DNA of 64,000 nt, taken from NCBI GenBank assembly GCA_037102815.1, contig BTPP01000001.1:5915001-5979000 (forward strand), written 5' to 3'. The notes under the pieces are model-generated. The model was not told where the DNA came from and searched no databases. It was given only the letters and a program-made list of their open reading frames with translations. A program made the position numbers and the translations under genes. The first letter of the stretch is position 1. Every line of letters starts with the position of its first letter. Below are positions 1 through 11,900 of this stretch, piece after piece. The DNA comes from Neurospora intermedia (Eukaryota > Ascomycota > Sordariomycetes > Sordariales > Sordariaceae).

Positions 1-2350
1 GGTGAAGGAATGATGACCAAACAAGACGCAGCAACGCAGAGGTAGAGGTAGATAGCCGCAGACTGCAGCTGGAGCGCGGGGTCAATGGTTGTTTCGCAGC
101 GAGTGTCACAGGATGGTCCTCAGTGTTCAAGATGAAGTTAAGTTGTAGCTGGAAGTTTGAAAAGGTCGGAGCAGGAGGAACACTCAAATCGACTCAATGG
201 ATCAGTTGGGTTGGTTCGTTGTGTTCAGTTGAATAAAGGAGGTTGCAACTGGCAAGAGAGACGGATTCGGTCGTCGCGCTATCAAGGGTCGGGTGCTTGC
301 CCAGGCGACCGCCAACTTGCACCTCAAATGGGAAAGAGCACTCCTCCTTAGATAGCGAAAGTGCGGGGCCAGGGGGCTGCCTGATACACCGACCCGGACT
401 TAGGACCTATCGATCTGGCCATGTCCGCCTACCTAGCACTTACCTACTTACTTACCTCTAGGGATCACAGTATGGTGTTGGGCAGCTTCTCCTCGGCCGT
501 CTCTTACCATTGGTGATACCAATGTGAATGAAATGATTTGTCTTAATTATCGTGCTTCGTGGCAGCAGATCACAGCGCTCTTCCTTCGTCCACCATGCCG
601 TTTACCTTACTTAGTGGAAGTACTCGAGCCATGGAAGTTGTACTGGAGCCGCACAACTAGACCGCATTTGCGAGGCATCAGGCTACCAGCAGGCAGGCAG
701 ACATCGAGTGGGAATGGACGGACATATGCGGTTACACAAGCTTGACTTCTTTCCGTCGGATCTACCTATTTGTGCTCCGACCTGCCCCCCTCCCCTCCCT
801 TTGGTCCCTTCGTTCGTTTGCCAATGAGGCGGGCGACAACTGAGTCAGACTGGACCCCTCGCAACAACGATCTAGCACCCGCTGGTATTAATTTCTGACG
901 ATCCAATACCCTTATGGTACCTATTCATCAGCTGGGCGGCTTGCAATCGGTTGACTCCAATGTTGATCATGTTTGAAAACCCGACGAGTTGTCGTTAGCT
1001 GAGACTCATGATGACCCACTCCTGTTCGCATGTGAACGACGACCTAACGGGACTGGACGGGAGAGCTACGAAGTGCGGATAATGCGGAGCTGCTGCTGGC
1101 TTTGCTGGAAACAAAAGGGCCGGGGAGAGCAAGAAGAGCAGGGAGAGCAGGGCGGACAAGGGGCGGGCAGCTCATGAGTGACGGCACGTTGGTGGGGAAG
1201 AGGGGCGTCGGTATCTTATCGCTTGCAAGGGCCCAGGCCGCAGGCAGAAGGGGATTTCACCGATCCAAGACAGCACCTTTTGCCGTTTCACAAACCACAT
1301 CGAGTGCTGCTCCTTTTTAACCTACGGGAAGCATACGCCTGATTTCCCTGCTTTTTTGGGATTGACCAAGACGTGTACATAGGTAGGTTGAAGGCTGATG
1401 ATGAACGTTCGTGTTGGGCTCGGATGTTTACACTAAATGCTTCCCCAGGCCGTAAAGGTGCTCAGTGACAGCTGGAAGATCCAGTCCTAACCTCTTTTGG
1501 TTAGTGCGTCCATGGTTCATATGCAAGCACTTAAACCACACTCACGAGATGGATGGCAAGGACAACCAAAGGGAAACATTCGACATGGAGGGACTGGCAC
1601 AAGATTCACACCTTTCCAAACTATTGGCATTCCTTCCAGTTGCCAATTCAAACCAAATACACCAATGAGGGACATTAGAAACACTTGCAAGTTCACATGT
1701 CACTAATATTGATTGTCGCGAAGGAGGGACCTTATCTTGGCTCTCGATTCTCGACCTACCGTACAAAAAATAAGCCCTTAGTTTACACTAGTGTCGTCGC
1801 CAATACTTGGGCGGAACTCCAGCGATACCTAAAAGAGGCTTATATCAGCACATGTTTGATTGAGTCACAAGTCACAATGCCATGTAGGTTCCCAAACCAG
1901 GGAACAATAATTCATGGCAAGAAGATGTTTGTCCCGAGGGACATGACATGGCAGAACAGAACAGAATAGAACTGAACTGAATTGAACTGCAAGGACATCA
2001 GAGAATTGTCACGGCTTAACAAATCCGATGGGCCGAGCATTAAATCGTAGCCAAGGTCTTGGCTCCGGGTACCGTTCGCCACTGACCACCGTGCCCTTGG
2101 TCTTCTGGGCCCGCCTCAGTGCGTCATGCGTCATTCGTTCCCGGGCCCTGCAGTGGACGGGGTCCCGAAAACTGCAGTTCCAGTTGTTGATCCGCACAAG
2201 TGGAATTGAAATTGTCGGGTCCCTTTCTTTTCCTCTACAAAAACAAATATTTTCCCGTCACGAGCAAGGGAAAATAATCATCTGCCGTCTTATCCAACCA
2301 GCTTTGCCTCCGAATTTCAAACTCCGACGACGGCACAGTCCTACCCTCGA
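1..2350. other. intergenic region, no supported gene
   Basis: Short open frames occur on both strands, but none has a recognisable domain, a sensible start context or a length above chance for this composition. The stretch holds scattered short TAGGTAGG/TACCTACC-type runs (for example near 420-460 and 1,380) of the kind common in Sordariomycete intergenic DNA. It may contain the distal promoter of the downstream IFRD gene. I see no tRNA or rRNA. Confidence 0.6.
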
Positions 2351-2353
2351 CTT

Positions 2354-2360
2354 TATAAGA
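2354..2360 (+). promoter_or_regulatory. TATA-like box upstream of the IFRD gene
   Basis: A TATAAGA motif lies about 240 bases before the IFRD start codon, followed by a CT-rich stretch with CAAC-rich sequence, as in many fungal 5' leaders. Position and motif are what support it. Transcription start is not known from the sequence. Confidence 0.3.
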
Positions 2361-2592
2361 AAGCACCCCTCCCCCGTATCTCATGGATTGTATGCTGAAA
2401 TCGACCTACTCATTCGAAAAGTCAGCAACTGCCATCAACAACTACAACAACCATTCACCTCCCATACACCGACCTGAAAAGTAAGAGTCTTGCGCGGCAA
2501 GCGATCGAAATTACAAACCACGACGACCACCTGAACCAAGAATCCCATATTTCTTGCCGAACAGACGCTTCATCCAGCACACACCCTACATC

Positions 2593-3993
2593 ATGCACGA
2601 TCTACGCAAGAAAGCCCTTTTGGAAAGTGGCAAGACCGTTTCTCGAAAGGCTAGAGCGCGGCCCGAAGCCCCACGCTCTGGCGGCACTCTCTCTCCCGGC
2701 AATGGCTCTCCCGCAAGCTCGCGGCCTGGCTCGCGGCCCGGCTCACGGGCACCCTCAACTGCGGGATCCCGACCTGGAAGTCGTGTCCCTTCCGAGGACG
2801 AAGCAAGTGAATACGACTTCGATGACGCCATGACTATCAGCAGCGCCAACTCGGTAACCGGCGAGGATGTTGACGAGGCCGATACAAGCAATACGTGGCC
2901 GGAGAGGCTGCAAGACCGTATTGCCGAACTTCAGGATCGCAAGAGAAGCAGCGTTCAGGGCCGCGAGGCTACGCTGAAGGCATATACACATATTCTGAAG
3001 CACCACTTTGCACAAAAGTACATTGAGAAGAACATTTCCGACATCCACGCGGCCCTCATCCGCAGCATCAGGAGCGGAAGCAGCGATCAGGAACGCCTGC
3101 TCGCTCTCCAAGCACTTGCAGTCACCATCCTGAACTACCCCTCGGATGCGATATTCGACCACGTCTGGTCCGCACTCAAGGTAGCCTGTGAGGACGGCGA
3201 ACAAGACAAGATCAAGGTCGAGGCTATCAATACCATCAGCATCGCCGTGTCACTTGGGGGCGGTTCATCCAGTGCCGCCGAAGAAGTTCTCGACTTCCTA
3301 CTCGAAATCATCGAAAGCGACGGCCAAAGCGTGGGTGCTCCCGACAACGGTAACGTCGTAGCAGCAGCTCTCCAAGCCTGGGGGTTTGTGGCCAGCTACA
3401 TGGACGACTTGAGCGTGCAGCGCGACCAAGCCATGGAGGCCTTCATGGAGCAACTGGACAGCACAGACAGTGACGTGCAAATCGGTGCCGGCGTCAACAT
3501 TGCCCTGCTGTTTGAAGCCGCCCGCGACGACGAAGAAGAGACGGGCGAGAGCTCCGACTTGCAGTACAACCAGCACAGAATCATGACCCGCATGGCGGAG
3601 ATCGTCCGTGACTCCTCCAAGGCGGTCTCAAAGTTGAACCGTAAACAGCTGAAGACCAACTTCCAAAGTATCATCACCTCTTTGGAACGTGGCTTGGGTC
3701 CGGGATATTCGACTGCTGGTCGCAGTTCGGCGAATCCCCACACAGGAGGCTCCAGGATGGAGTCAGGCGCCGGAGGCGAGGACGGCTTTGTCGAATTTGG
3801 ATATCGTGAGAAGCTACGGATTCATAATCAGATTCTGATTATTGATACCTGGTCAACACACGCTAGGATGGAGACCTTGAAGACGGTCCTTGGTGGCGGT
3901 TTGGCGACGCAGTATATTGAGAACCCTGCGGTTAGGGAGGTTCTGGAGGGTGCGGATGTGGAGTTTATAGTCAGGACCAACAGGAGGAGGTAG
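2593..3993 (+). CDS. IFRD family protein (interferon-related developmental regulator)
   Basis: A 466-aa, apparently intronless protein starting at an ATG that opens with MHDLRKKALLESGKT, a start I remember from fungal IFRD proteins. Residues ~20-75 are a disordered Ser/Pro/Gly/Arg-rich linker with SRPGSRPGSR-type repeats. Residues ~85-355 form the IFRD alpha-helical (ARM/HEAT-like) repeat region, with AALIRSIRSG, ALQALAVTIL and QIGAGVNIALLFEAARD. Residues ~400-460 carry the C-terminal IFRD signature, with EKLRIHNQILIIDTW followed by a short helical tail. Animal IFRD1/PC4 and IFRD2 act as transcriptional co-regulators and ribosome-associated factors; a role for the fungal protein in nuclear or translational control is inferred from family. 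The frame is open upstream of the ATG without another ATG, and a possible upstream splice that would extend it is described under findings. Confidence 0.9.
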   Translation: MHDLRKKALLESGKTVSRKARARPEAPRSGGTLSPGNGSPASSRPGSRPGSRAPSTAGSRPGSRVPSEDEASEYDFDDAMTISSANSVTGEDVDEADTSNTWPERLQDRIAELQDRKRSSVQGREATLKAYTHILKHHFAQKYIEKNISDIHAALIRSIRSGSSDQERLLALQALAVTILNYPSDAIFDHVWSALKVACEDGEQDKIKVEAINTISIAVSLGGGSSSAAEEVLDFLLEIIESDGQSVGAPDNGNVVAAALQAWGFVASYMDDLSVQRDQAMEAFMEQLDSTDSDVQIGAGVNIALLFEAARDDEEETGESSDLQYNQHRIMTRMAEIVRDSSKAVSKLNRKQLKTNFQSIITSLERGLGPGYSTAGRSSANPHTGGSRMESGAGGEDGFVEFGYREKLRIHNQILIIDTWSTHARMETLKTVLGGGLATQYIENPAVREVLEGADVEFIVRTNRRR

Positions 3994-5039
3994 AGGTTGC
4001 TTACAGCTGAAGGTTATCAGGATGAGTGAGGAAATTGAAACGATTGTGTTGGTATAACGATAGACGACAGCGTTACGTGGCATTATTATTGGATTCCTTT
4101 TTGCATGCTTTTCGAGTTATCAACAGAGAGTTTTGGCATCTTAGATTAAGGTCTTTCCGCGAGGTTTCCTCAATTGGTCTTCCTTTTCCTCATAATTTGT
4201 TCATCCTCGTTGCTCGTGTCATAGAGTTTGAGCCACAGCTCAGGGAACACGCTACACAGCGCAATTCATTCATTTCATAACCGCCTTTGCATCTATTTAG
4301 ATAATACAACTGTTTCGACGATGCCTGTTCTTGGATGGCGAGGATGGTTATCACTAAGATCGCAATTTACACAACTCTTTTCAAATCTGATACGATCTAA
4401 CGTCAGGTCTTTTGCGCTTCAAGTGTACACGACCTGTTCTTCTAAACATACCATATAAGCTTTAGCGATTTCAAGCAGTATACGAATGGATTAAAGCAGC
4501 AAGGCTGTTGCCCATTCAACATTTTCAGTTTGCCATGAATGGGAGGGAAATGGGAAGAAAGTCGAGAAATACAGCTGAGGTGTTGCATCAGAAATTCAAG
4601 GTTGTTATTATTATACTAAACAGTCTGTATGGCATGGAACGTCCGTCGGGCATATAGTGAAACTCATGTCTAAGCAGGAGGATGATAATTCCGGTGATAT
4701 GCGTTTTTTCTCCGTCCCTTCTTAGCTTTTTTTTTTCTTTTACCAGCCAACCTAGATAGAATATGAGACATTCAACACACGAACCTTGGAAATATACGTT
4801 GTTTCAGCATTTGACGTTTGGATTGATGAGGGGGGAATCATCATCTTCAACCGGAGCGTCGTTCGGTATCCCAGACTCCCGGTTGTCAGTTTGTCTCGCA
4901 AGCCCCGCGTTCAATGAATATCGATTGAGGCATCGATGCGAGGGGGTTTTGAAGAGATGTGGTCATTGCAGTGGTGATCCTCGCTGTAAGCCCTGGCAAT
5001 ACTATAGTACGAAACGTAAGTAGAAGATGCAATTCCCAA

Positions 5040-5067
5040 ACGACACACGACACACGACACACGACAC
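5040..5067. repeat. 7-bp minisatellite (ACGACAC x4)
   Basis: Four head-to-tail copies of ACGACAC, followed by a decayed copy. It is intergenic. Confidence 0.85.
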
Positions 5068-5327
5068 ATGACTGCTAGTGGATAGTTCGTTCCACATACA
5101 AGTTTATCTGCAACTTTTGATCTGGTCGGGTCAGGCGGGTAGGCTTGACTCTGAAGGGAGGGAGAGTTCTGCTGTTTCATCAAGACCATGGTTTATGTTG
5201 TATGGTGTTTCATATAGGTAACTAACGACGTCATTAGCGCCAAGCATACCTAGGGTAAGGTACCTGAATGACCTGACTGAACAAGGTCCAACGAACGACG
5301 TGAGGGGCAGGGCAGCGATCCGAAAAC

Positions 5328-5345
5328 AAAAAAAAAAAAAAAAAA
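5328..5345. repeat. poly-A tract (18 A)
   Basis: An uninterrupted run of 18 adenines in non-coding DNA. No LINE or SINE body is recognisable beside it, so I read it as a simple homopolymer rather than a retroposon tail. Confidence 0.8.
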
Positions 5346-6278
5346 CGTGGGGAGGGACCATTACAGTTCAGGAACAGGAACCACTGGCACCCAACGAAGC
5401 CAACTTAAACAAGGGCACCAAGATATATGCAAAGAATCAGGGCAGTTTGGGACAATCTATCGGTGATCTTTGTCTGATCTTGAGGTCTGGATTTCCGGTG
5501 TTGAGGTGGTGAGTGATAGGTAGTGTGATAGTGACGGTACCTGGCAGCAGTTACCTAACAAGTACCTCCGGCAGGGCTGGACTAGGTAGGTATTTGCTTG
5601 CTCAAGTTATCAGCCGCGGCAGCAGCAATAAGCAGGAGGGAGGTAACCAACAACATCGTCACCAGCAAGCATCACATCAATAATAGAGGTAGGTAACGGC
5701 CTGCACTAAACTCGTAAAATCTGGAGGCCTGCGCAAGTGTTGTTGACCACATGGATTGCGGGGCTACCGTTTCGTGTGTACTTACCGGTAGGACAAGGCA
5801 AGCCGAGGTTGAGACGGTGAAGAGACGGAGGTGAAGACGGGAAACGGGACAAGCTCCGAAGCGGAATGGCTGCCGAAGAGCTGATCAACACCGTGACCCC
5901 CTTGTTCCCTGACCTTGGCTCACTGCAAAGAGCTCTGCCCTGGGCTGGTAGCTAGTAAAGGGATGGAATTTCACGGGAAGGGTAAGGAACAGAAAAGTAA
6001 GGAAAGGTAAGGAAAAAGAAGGGATTCTTTCAGCAACTCTTTCAGCACGTACCTACCCATATAACCTTGAACCCCATATATCTATACCATATGTGTGTAA
6101 ATTGGTATCTCAGCCCAGATCCTATATATAAAGTACTATCGTTAGAATAATTGTAGAGTTCGAACTCGGAATTATATAGTTTAGTAAATAAAGAAGGAGT
6201 AATTGGTGATGGAATATGCCGGTTTGTTTGTTTTGGGGGGATTCTGTGCATGGGTGCACAGGCCGTCTTTTTCAAACG

Positions 6279-6340
6279 GAAATTTCGAAATTTTCTGAAT
6301 TTCGAAAATTTCGGGAATTTTCTTATTTTTTCAGAAAATG
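6279..6340. repeat. AT-rich palindromic patch with repeated TTCGAAA
   Basis: AATTTCGAAA and its reverse-complement-like variants recur several times within ~60 bases. An outer 9-bp inverted pair (ATTTTCTGA at 6,290 and TCAGAAAAT at 6,331) could pair. It lies in unassigned intergenic DNA. It may be a degenerate miniature element or a protein-binding cluster. Confidence 0.5.
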
Positions 6341-8909
6341 ACCAACACTACTGGTAGCAGGCTGGGAAGCGGCTTCGGTGGTCCCCAGCCGTCGGGGCCC
6401 ACTTTTTTTTACTTTTTACTTTTCACTTTTTGGGAACCGGGTCATTCCCCCAAGTTCAGTTAGTTTCTGGGAGTTGTTCTTGTCCTGTTTTGATATGGTG
6501 TATTAATCATCAACCGGGCCGATGGGAAGGGAGGGAGGCGGGAAGGAGGGAGGTGGTTGAAGATGTCCTGAAGAAGGAAGGGATTGAAGAATTGACCGAG
6601 GGATAGGTAACTACGGCAGTACAGAGCAGAAGCAGAAAAAGAAAAAGAAACAACCAGAGACAGAAACAGGAACAGAGACAGGAAGGGAGAAAAAGTGTAC
6701 CACAATGACCGGTTTTAAGCCTGAGCTTCCCAGCGAATCGATCTTCATTCATCCATTCACTATGTCACTGCCCTGCTGCCCTTCTCTTGTGAAATAGAAG
6801 GCGAAGGCGGACGGAGCTGAGCTGCATAACGCTGCAGCAAGGCACCTCATAGCACCCCTGCCTCCCACGCGCAATTGGCCGATAGCCGTCGAGCATGGCC
6901 AGCACACCAAGCAAGGCCGGCCGTCGTCGGGCAAACCTAGGCGAACCAAGCCGCCATGGAGGGATTCGACGCCGGGCAGCTGGGGGAGATCAGGAAGGGA
7001 ATGGAAGGAAGAGATCGTTCAGAAGACTGGAAGCTGTGACGGGATGGATGAAACGGACTCGAACCAAGGCCGTGGGTTGGTGACAGTGACTTTACTTGTA
7101 TTGATTCGGGAATTATATCCATCCATGTGGATGAGTCCAGTTCCCGTATGCAGTCCCAATATTACTTACTGTACGCGGGCGCCGACTTCGTTGGACTCCT
7201 CTCCCTGACTCCCACCGCTCATTCGTCCCTCTCACCAGTCCACCACCGAATGGCCCCTCGCTGCTTTCCTCCTCTCTTGACCACCAATCCAGCGGCATCA
7301 AACAGTCCCTTTTTAAGATTTTTGTTTCTTTTTCCCCCCCTCTCACGCACACGCCAGTCGCCGGTCGCCAGTCGCAAATCCACAGCAGCACCGACTAAGT
7401 CGGGAGGTCGGGTTGCAAACAGATCGATTTCCAGGTTCCAGTGACGAGACCATCTTCTTGTGTGCTTCCCCTGCTGCTGCTGCCCTACCCGATATACTTG
7501 TATGGACGTTGGCGGGTAGCTTCGAATATATCGATCGCATCCACCTCCACCTGGCACCCGAACGAGCGGAGACTGTTGAATGATCACTTGCGACACACGC
7601 TTCCATTGCATGCGACAGACTGCTAGACCGACCACTTTTGAGGCCTGCAGCACGCAAAACATAGCATACTTGGATCTCCGACACGACGAGACGGGCTTTT
7701 CTTGTCCCCATCCGCTTGGAACCCTAAAGTCAGCCCGCCCTGGCCGAGCTACCTTATACCTCTAGCTACAAGCGCATAGCACAAGTTGAGGACGATAACG
7801 TACCTTGGCGACCTCCATCTGGTACGTGCCGTTGATGTACCTCTGTTCTCTTGTTGATATCCTCTCCTCCTCGTCTTCCCATATCTACTGCCACAAAACC
7901 AATCAAACACCCCAATGCCTCGTGTCAGCATCGGGCTGAATTGTCCTCTCAAAAGGGCTGTCCCATTGCTGCCTCACCACAGCATCTACACTACCTACCT
8001 CTACCAAGGATCGATGGAAACATGGGGGTCGGTCCTCTGGTCCTTCCAGGTCAAGGAAGTGCAGGGCAGGACTGGGTGTTGCGCCGCCTCTCGATTTTCA
8101 CGGGACGGAGCACCGCCGCCTACCTTGTCGCTTCCTAGTAGCGTATAGCCTGCCTCCCCGCCTGCCCTGCCCTGTCATCCCGTCCTATTGTGGGTTCAGG
8201 TTCCATGTTCCCCTTGCCTAGCCCGTATGTGCCATCACCTCAATCACACTCCTGCAACTGCAACTGCACTGCACTGCACTGGGACTGCGACGCGCCTAGT
8301 CTAGCGAGGTTTTTCCACTTCCACTTCCCTCTCTCTCCTCTCCATCGATCCCATCCAGCTTCTCCTCCTCCACCACAGGCCTGTTCGCGCATCTTGCATC
8401 TTGCCGCTTCTCAGTTGGCGTCCCCCAAGTCAAACCAATCTGTGGGGTTTGCCATTCTCTACGCTTCTTCGAGACGAATCAGCAGCTTACCCTAATTTCG
8501 TTGGTCCAGCTCTCAGCTTTTCTCTGACCACCAGATTTTCCCGCAACCAGATGTCGCCCTGAACGGAACGAATAGAGAGACCGCGCAGCTTCGATTCGTC
8601 GACGGAACCATCATAATACCCCTCGCGCCCTATCTTGTTTTCCTCCTCATTTTAATACTACCAATATTCTCTTTCTTTTCTCTCGCCCTTTTGCAACCCG
8701 CTCCCACCCTCCACCGAATTGCCGGGAAGAGCCTTGCTTTTCTAAGAACAGGAACAGGATTTGGCTACCGAACTGGCGGGGGAACAGCTGCGCTATACTC
8801 AAGCTGCGGCAAGGCCCACTAGGCTCGCTTAGACGACCGTCTGATCTTCGATAGCTTGGCCTAACCCAACCATCTCGTCCTTCCCACCGCGACGCCCAAC
8901 ACCGACAAC

Positions 8910-11900
8910 ATGGGTGTCGAAACCAAAAAGAAGTCGTCCGACCGACCACTACCCGTGCCCAGCGCAACCGAATCGTCGATAATGAGCCCGACCCAGAGCG
9001 AGCTGGGAGCCGAGGACAAGTCATCCTACTCGCTGCCTGAGGACGGCACCCCGGTCACCATCAAGACACACAATCGAGGCAAATCGCAGACCTCGCTCTT
9101 GATCGAGTATTTCGAAGGAGGAAAAGGAGCCCCATCTGGAGACGGGCGCAAACCCAGCGTACGTGTTCGCCTCACGCCAAGCCACAAGTCCAATCGCAAA
9201 AGCAGCGGTTCCAGTCGAGGTCGCATTGAAATAACAGAAGCAAAGTCAACGAGGAGATCGAGCCAGAGCCGCCGCGCCGATCGACATTCCCAAAGCGCCC
9301 TTGCCCGTAGCGAAAATGAGTTGATGTCCGTCCTGAGCGGGGGCGACGAAGACAACAATTCGTACGCCTCTGCCACTGAGGAGAGTAGCGTTAGTCGCAA
9401 TATCGAGATCGAAATCGGCGAACGAAGCGAACGTAGCGGCAACCGACGCGCCCGCCGCCCTGCCAGCCCTTTGATCCCATCTGCTGATAGCAAAAATAGC
9501 TACAATGCCGGCAACACGAGCGACATCTCGGCCATCCCGAGCGACAGTTTCCTTGACGAGCCTTACGTATCCCGCAAGAACTCGGATGTCAAGAGCCCTG
9601 GCTCCAGGAGCATGAGCCCCTCGCGCGGCGGGGATGCCCTTGCTGGCGCTGCTGCTGGTATCACAGCTGCTGCAGTTACTGACAAGCTCCGTACCAAGAG
9701 CCGAGATGAGAGCAGGAATCGAGAGTACGAGCGCGGAGAGCGCGAAAAGGTATCGGTGACCAAGACGCGCGGCGATAAAGAGAAGAGCGGCAGTAATAAC
9801 CGCCTCCACAAGTCGACCAAGAGCAGGACCAGTAGTCTCAGCAAAGAGGAAAGGAGTTCGAAGCGCTCAGAGTCCCCACGCAGGAGATCCAAGCAATCCG
9901 ATTCCATGGTATCGGGAGCGGATTCAAGCATGCTGTCGACTGCAGCTCCCAGCCAACGCTCCGTGGGTGCCGAGTCAATGCGCTCAGGTCAGTCAAAGGC
10001 CTCCTCCATCAACAATCCCAAGCTCCTGGAGACCGTAGAGGATGCCATTCGTCGCCTTATTCTTCCAGAACTCAATGCCTTGAAGAGAGAACAGAGCTTG
10101 CGTCAGGATCGTAAGGCAGCCTCGACAACGTCAAGTGCGACGACGGCTTCTAGGGATGAGGGCAGTGATAGGCGCCGGACGTCTAGAGCTGACAGAAATT
10201 CGGGCACCACTCCCACACCCAAGGAGCCCATCAAGATTGAGAAGCGAGACAGAGAAGCCCGCAATGCCTTCGATGAGAGTCCGGCACAAAGTGCCCTCAG
10301 CCAAGACACGAGAAGCGATGTGCGTGATATTGACCACAGCCCCACGGGAAGCGCTGACCGTCTAAAGACTGCTGCTGCCGGTGCGGCTGCTGCCCATGAC
10401 GGCCTCAAATCTCCTGGAGAAAACCGCAGTAGGAGGCGAAGACGTGAGTTGCGGAATTCTGCTGGCAATGAGTACGAGGATTATGATGATGATGCCTCCT
10501 CCGACTTCCTCGCACCTGCTCCCCCTATGCCGTTATTGAGCGACCTCAACCCATCGGACGTCACCAGAGCCTCTATCTTATCTGCCGACACGGATGGTCC
10601 TCACTCGGCTAGCGAGGAGATTGCACCGAAGCAAGATCAGAATGGCCAGTACCACACCGAGGATTCCACTCCGACACCCACCCGGACCCCGATTACTCTA
10701 CTGTCATTGGGTACTCAGCATGCCAATATTTCCCATGGAGACCTGAAACAGCTGCCACGTCAACGGGGTGCCGAGAACCAGGGCAATGACTACCACAGTG
10801 GCGCACCGTCTGTTGATTCCTATGATGATCTGGACGATTACGATGATCACGAGCGCGATTACGGGAATAGCCCATACGATTACTACAACACGCAAGAGGT
10901 GCCGCCTCCACTCAAGTATGTTCCTTACCAGCCCGAGAAGCGCGGTCTGAGTCCTATCCCCAGCGTCTCCGGATACACTGAAGGCAGTGAGGCGCCGAAC
11001 CGTGATTCTCGCGCATTCGGTGGCTCGGTATCAAGCGGCTCCCGTACTCCTGAAAACATGTCCGTAGCCAGCTTAAGGACGGCGGGCATGGATCGGAGCA
11101 ACGTGAGCGGAATGACCAACAGCGAGGTTGACGGTAATGGTCACGCTGTCCGTGCCGTTGGAGCCAACCCGAACTACGTCCACACCTCTGGTGTCGATTC
11201 CAACCATGCTTCGTTCGTTGAGGGCTCCGTGGTAGATTCGCTTAGATTTAGCGGCGTCAATCAGCAGCCCTACCGCAACTCGATGGCTACCAATGGAAGC
11301 CAAGAGGCTGACAGGCCAGACACGGCTGGCAATGATAGCCAGGCCTCATACGACTACCAAGAGTATGACGTCGACGAGTATGGAAGGAAGGTCCCAAGAC
11401 AGCGTCATTACACCACCGCCTCAGAGGCTGCTATTACCAGCGCTGCGGTTGGTGCCGCCGCCGCCGCCCTCAGACAGCAGGGTAAGCAAGAGAACCAGGG
11501 CACTTCGGAATGGCAAGGGGAGGGCATTCAGCGCAACCAGTCCTTCAAGGAGCGCGCCCAGAACGGATCTGGACCCGCACTGCAGCCAAAGCACAGTGTC
11601 GACAGGATGTCGGACGTCTCTGTGCCCATCAAGTTGGGCTTCAGTGGCTTGCCGGATATCAGCAGCCCGTTGCCAGACTTCGAGCACTGGAACGAGGATG
11701 ATCTGCTCACTAACCCGTCGTTGCTCAATGGAGAGGAAGGTGGTGAATGGGAGGGAGATGCTACCCCCAAGCAGCGCCCCCAGTCGTCCGTTGATGACTT
11801 CAACTACAGTCCTCTTGACGGCACTCATGATGCTCTGCAAAAGGGTCTCAACCTCGGCGGCAACCAGCAGTCCGGTCAGGAGCAGGATGAGTGGTACAGG

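Larger units (their letters stand above)
3994..8909. other. 4.9 kb gene-poor interval
   Basis: No frame here has a domain I recognise and codon-like structure is absent. It contains a four-unit 7-bp tandem repeat near 5,040, an 18-A run near 5,328, a short AT-rich palindromic patch near 6,280 and polypurine runs near 5,980-6,020 and 6,530-6,690. The last ~750 bases are CT-rich and probably form the promoter and leader of the gene at 8,910. Non-coding transcripts cannot be ruled out. Confidence 0.55.

Noticed and set aside
2028-2477. 149-codon + strand frame before the IFRD gene
   Set aside because: No domain. It spans the probable promoter/TATA region and leader.
5328-5345. LINE/SINE poly-A tail
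   Set aside because: No retroposon body or target duplication beside it.
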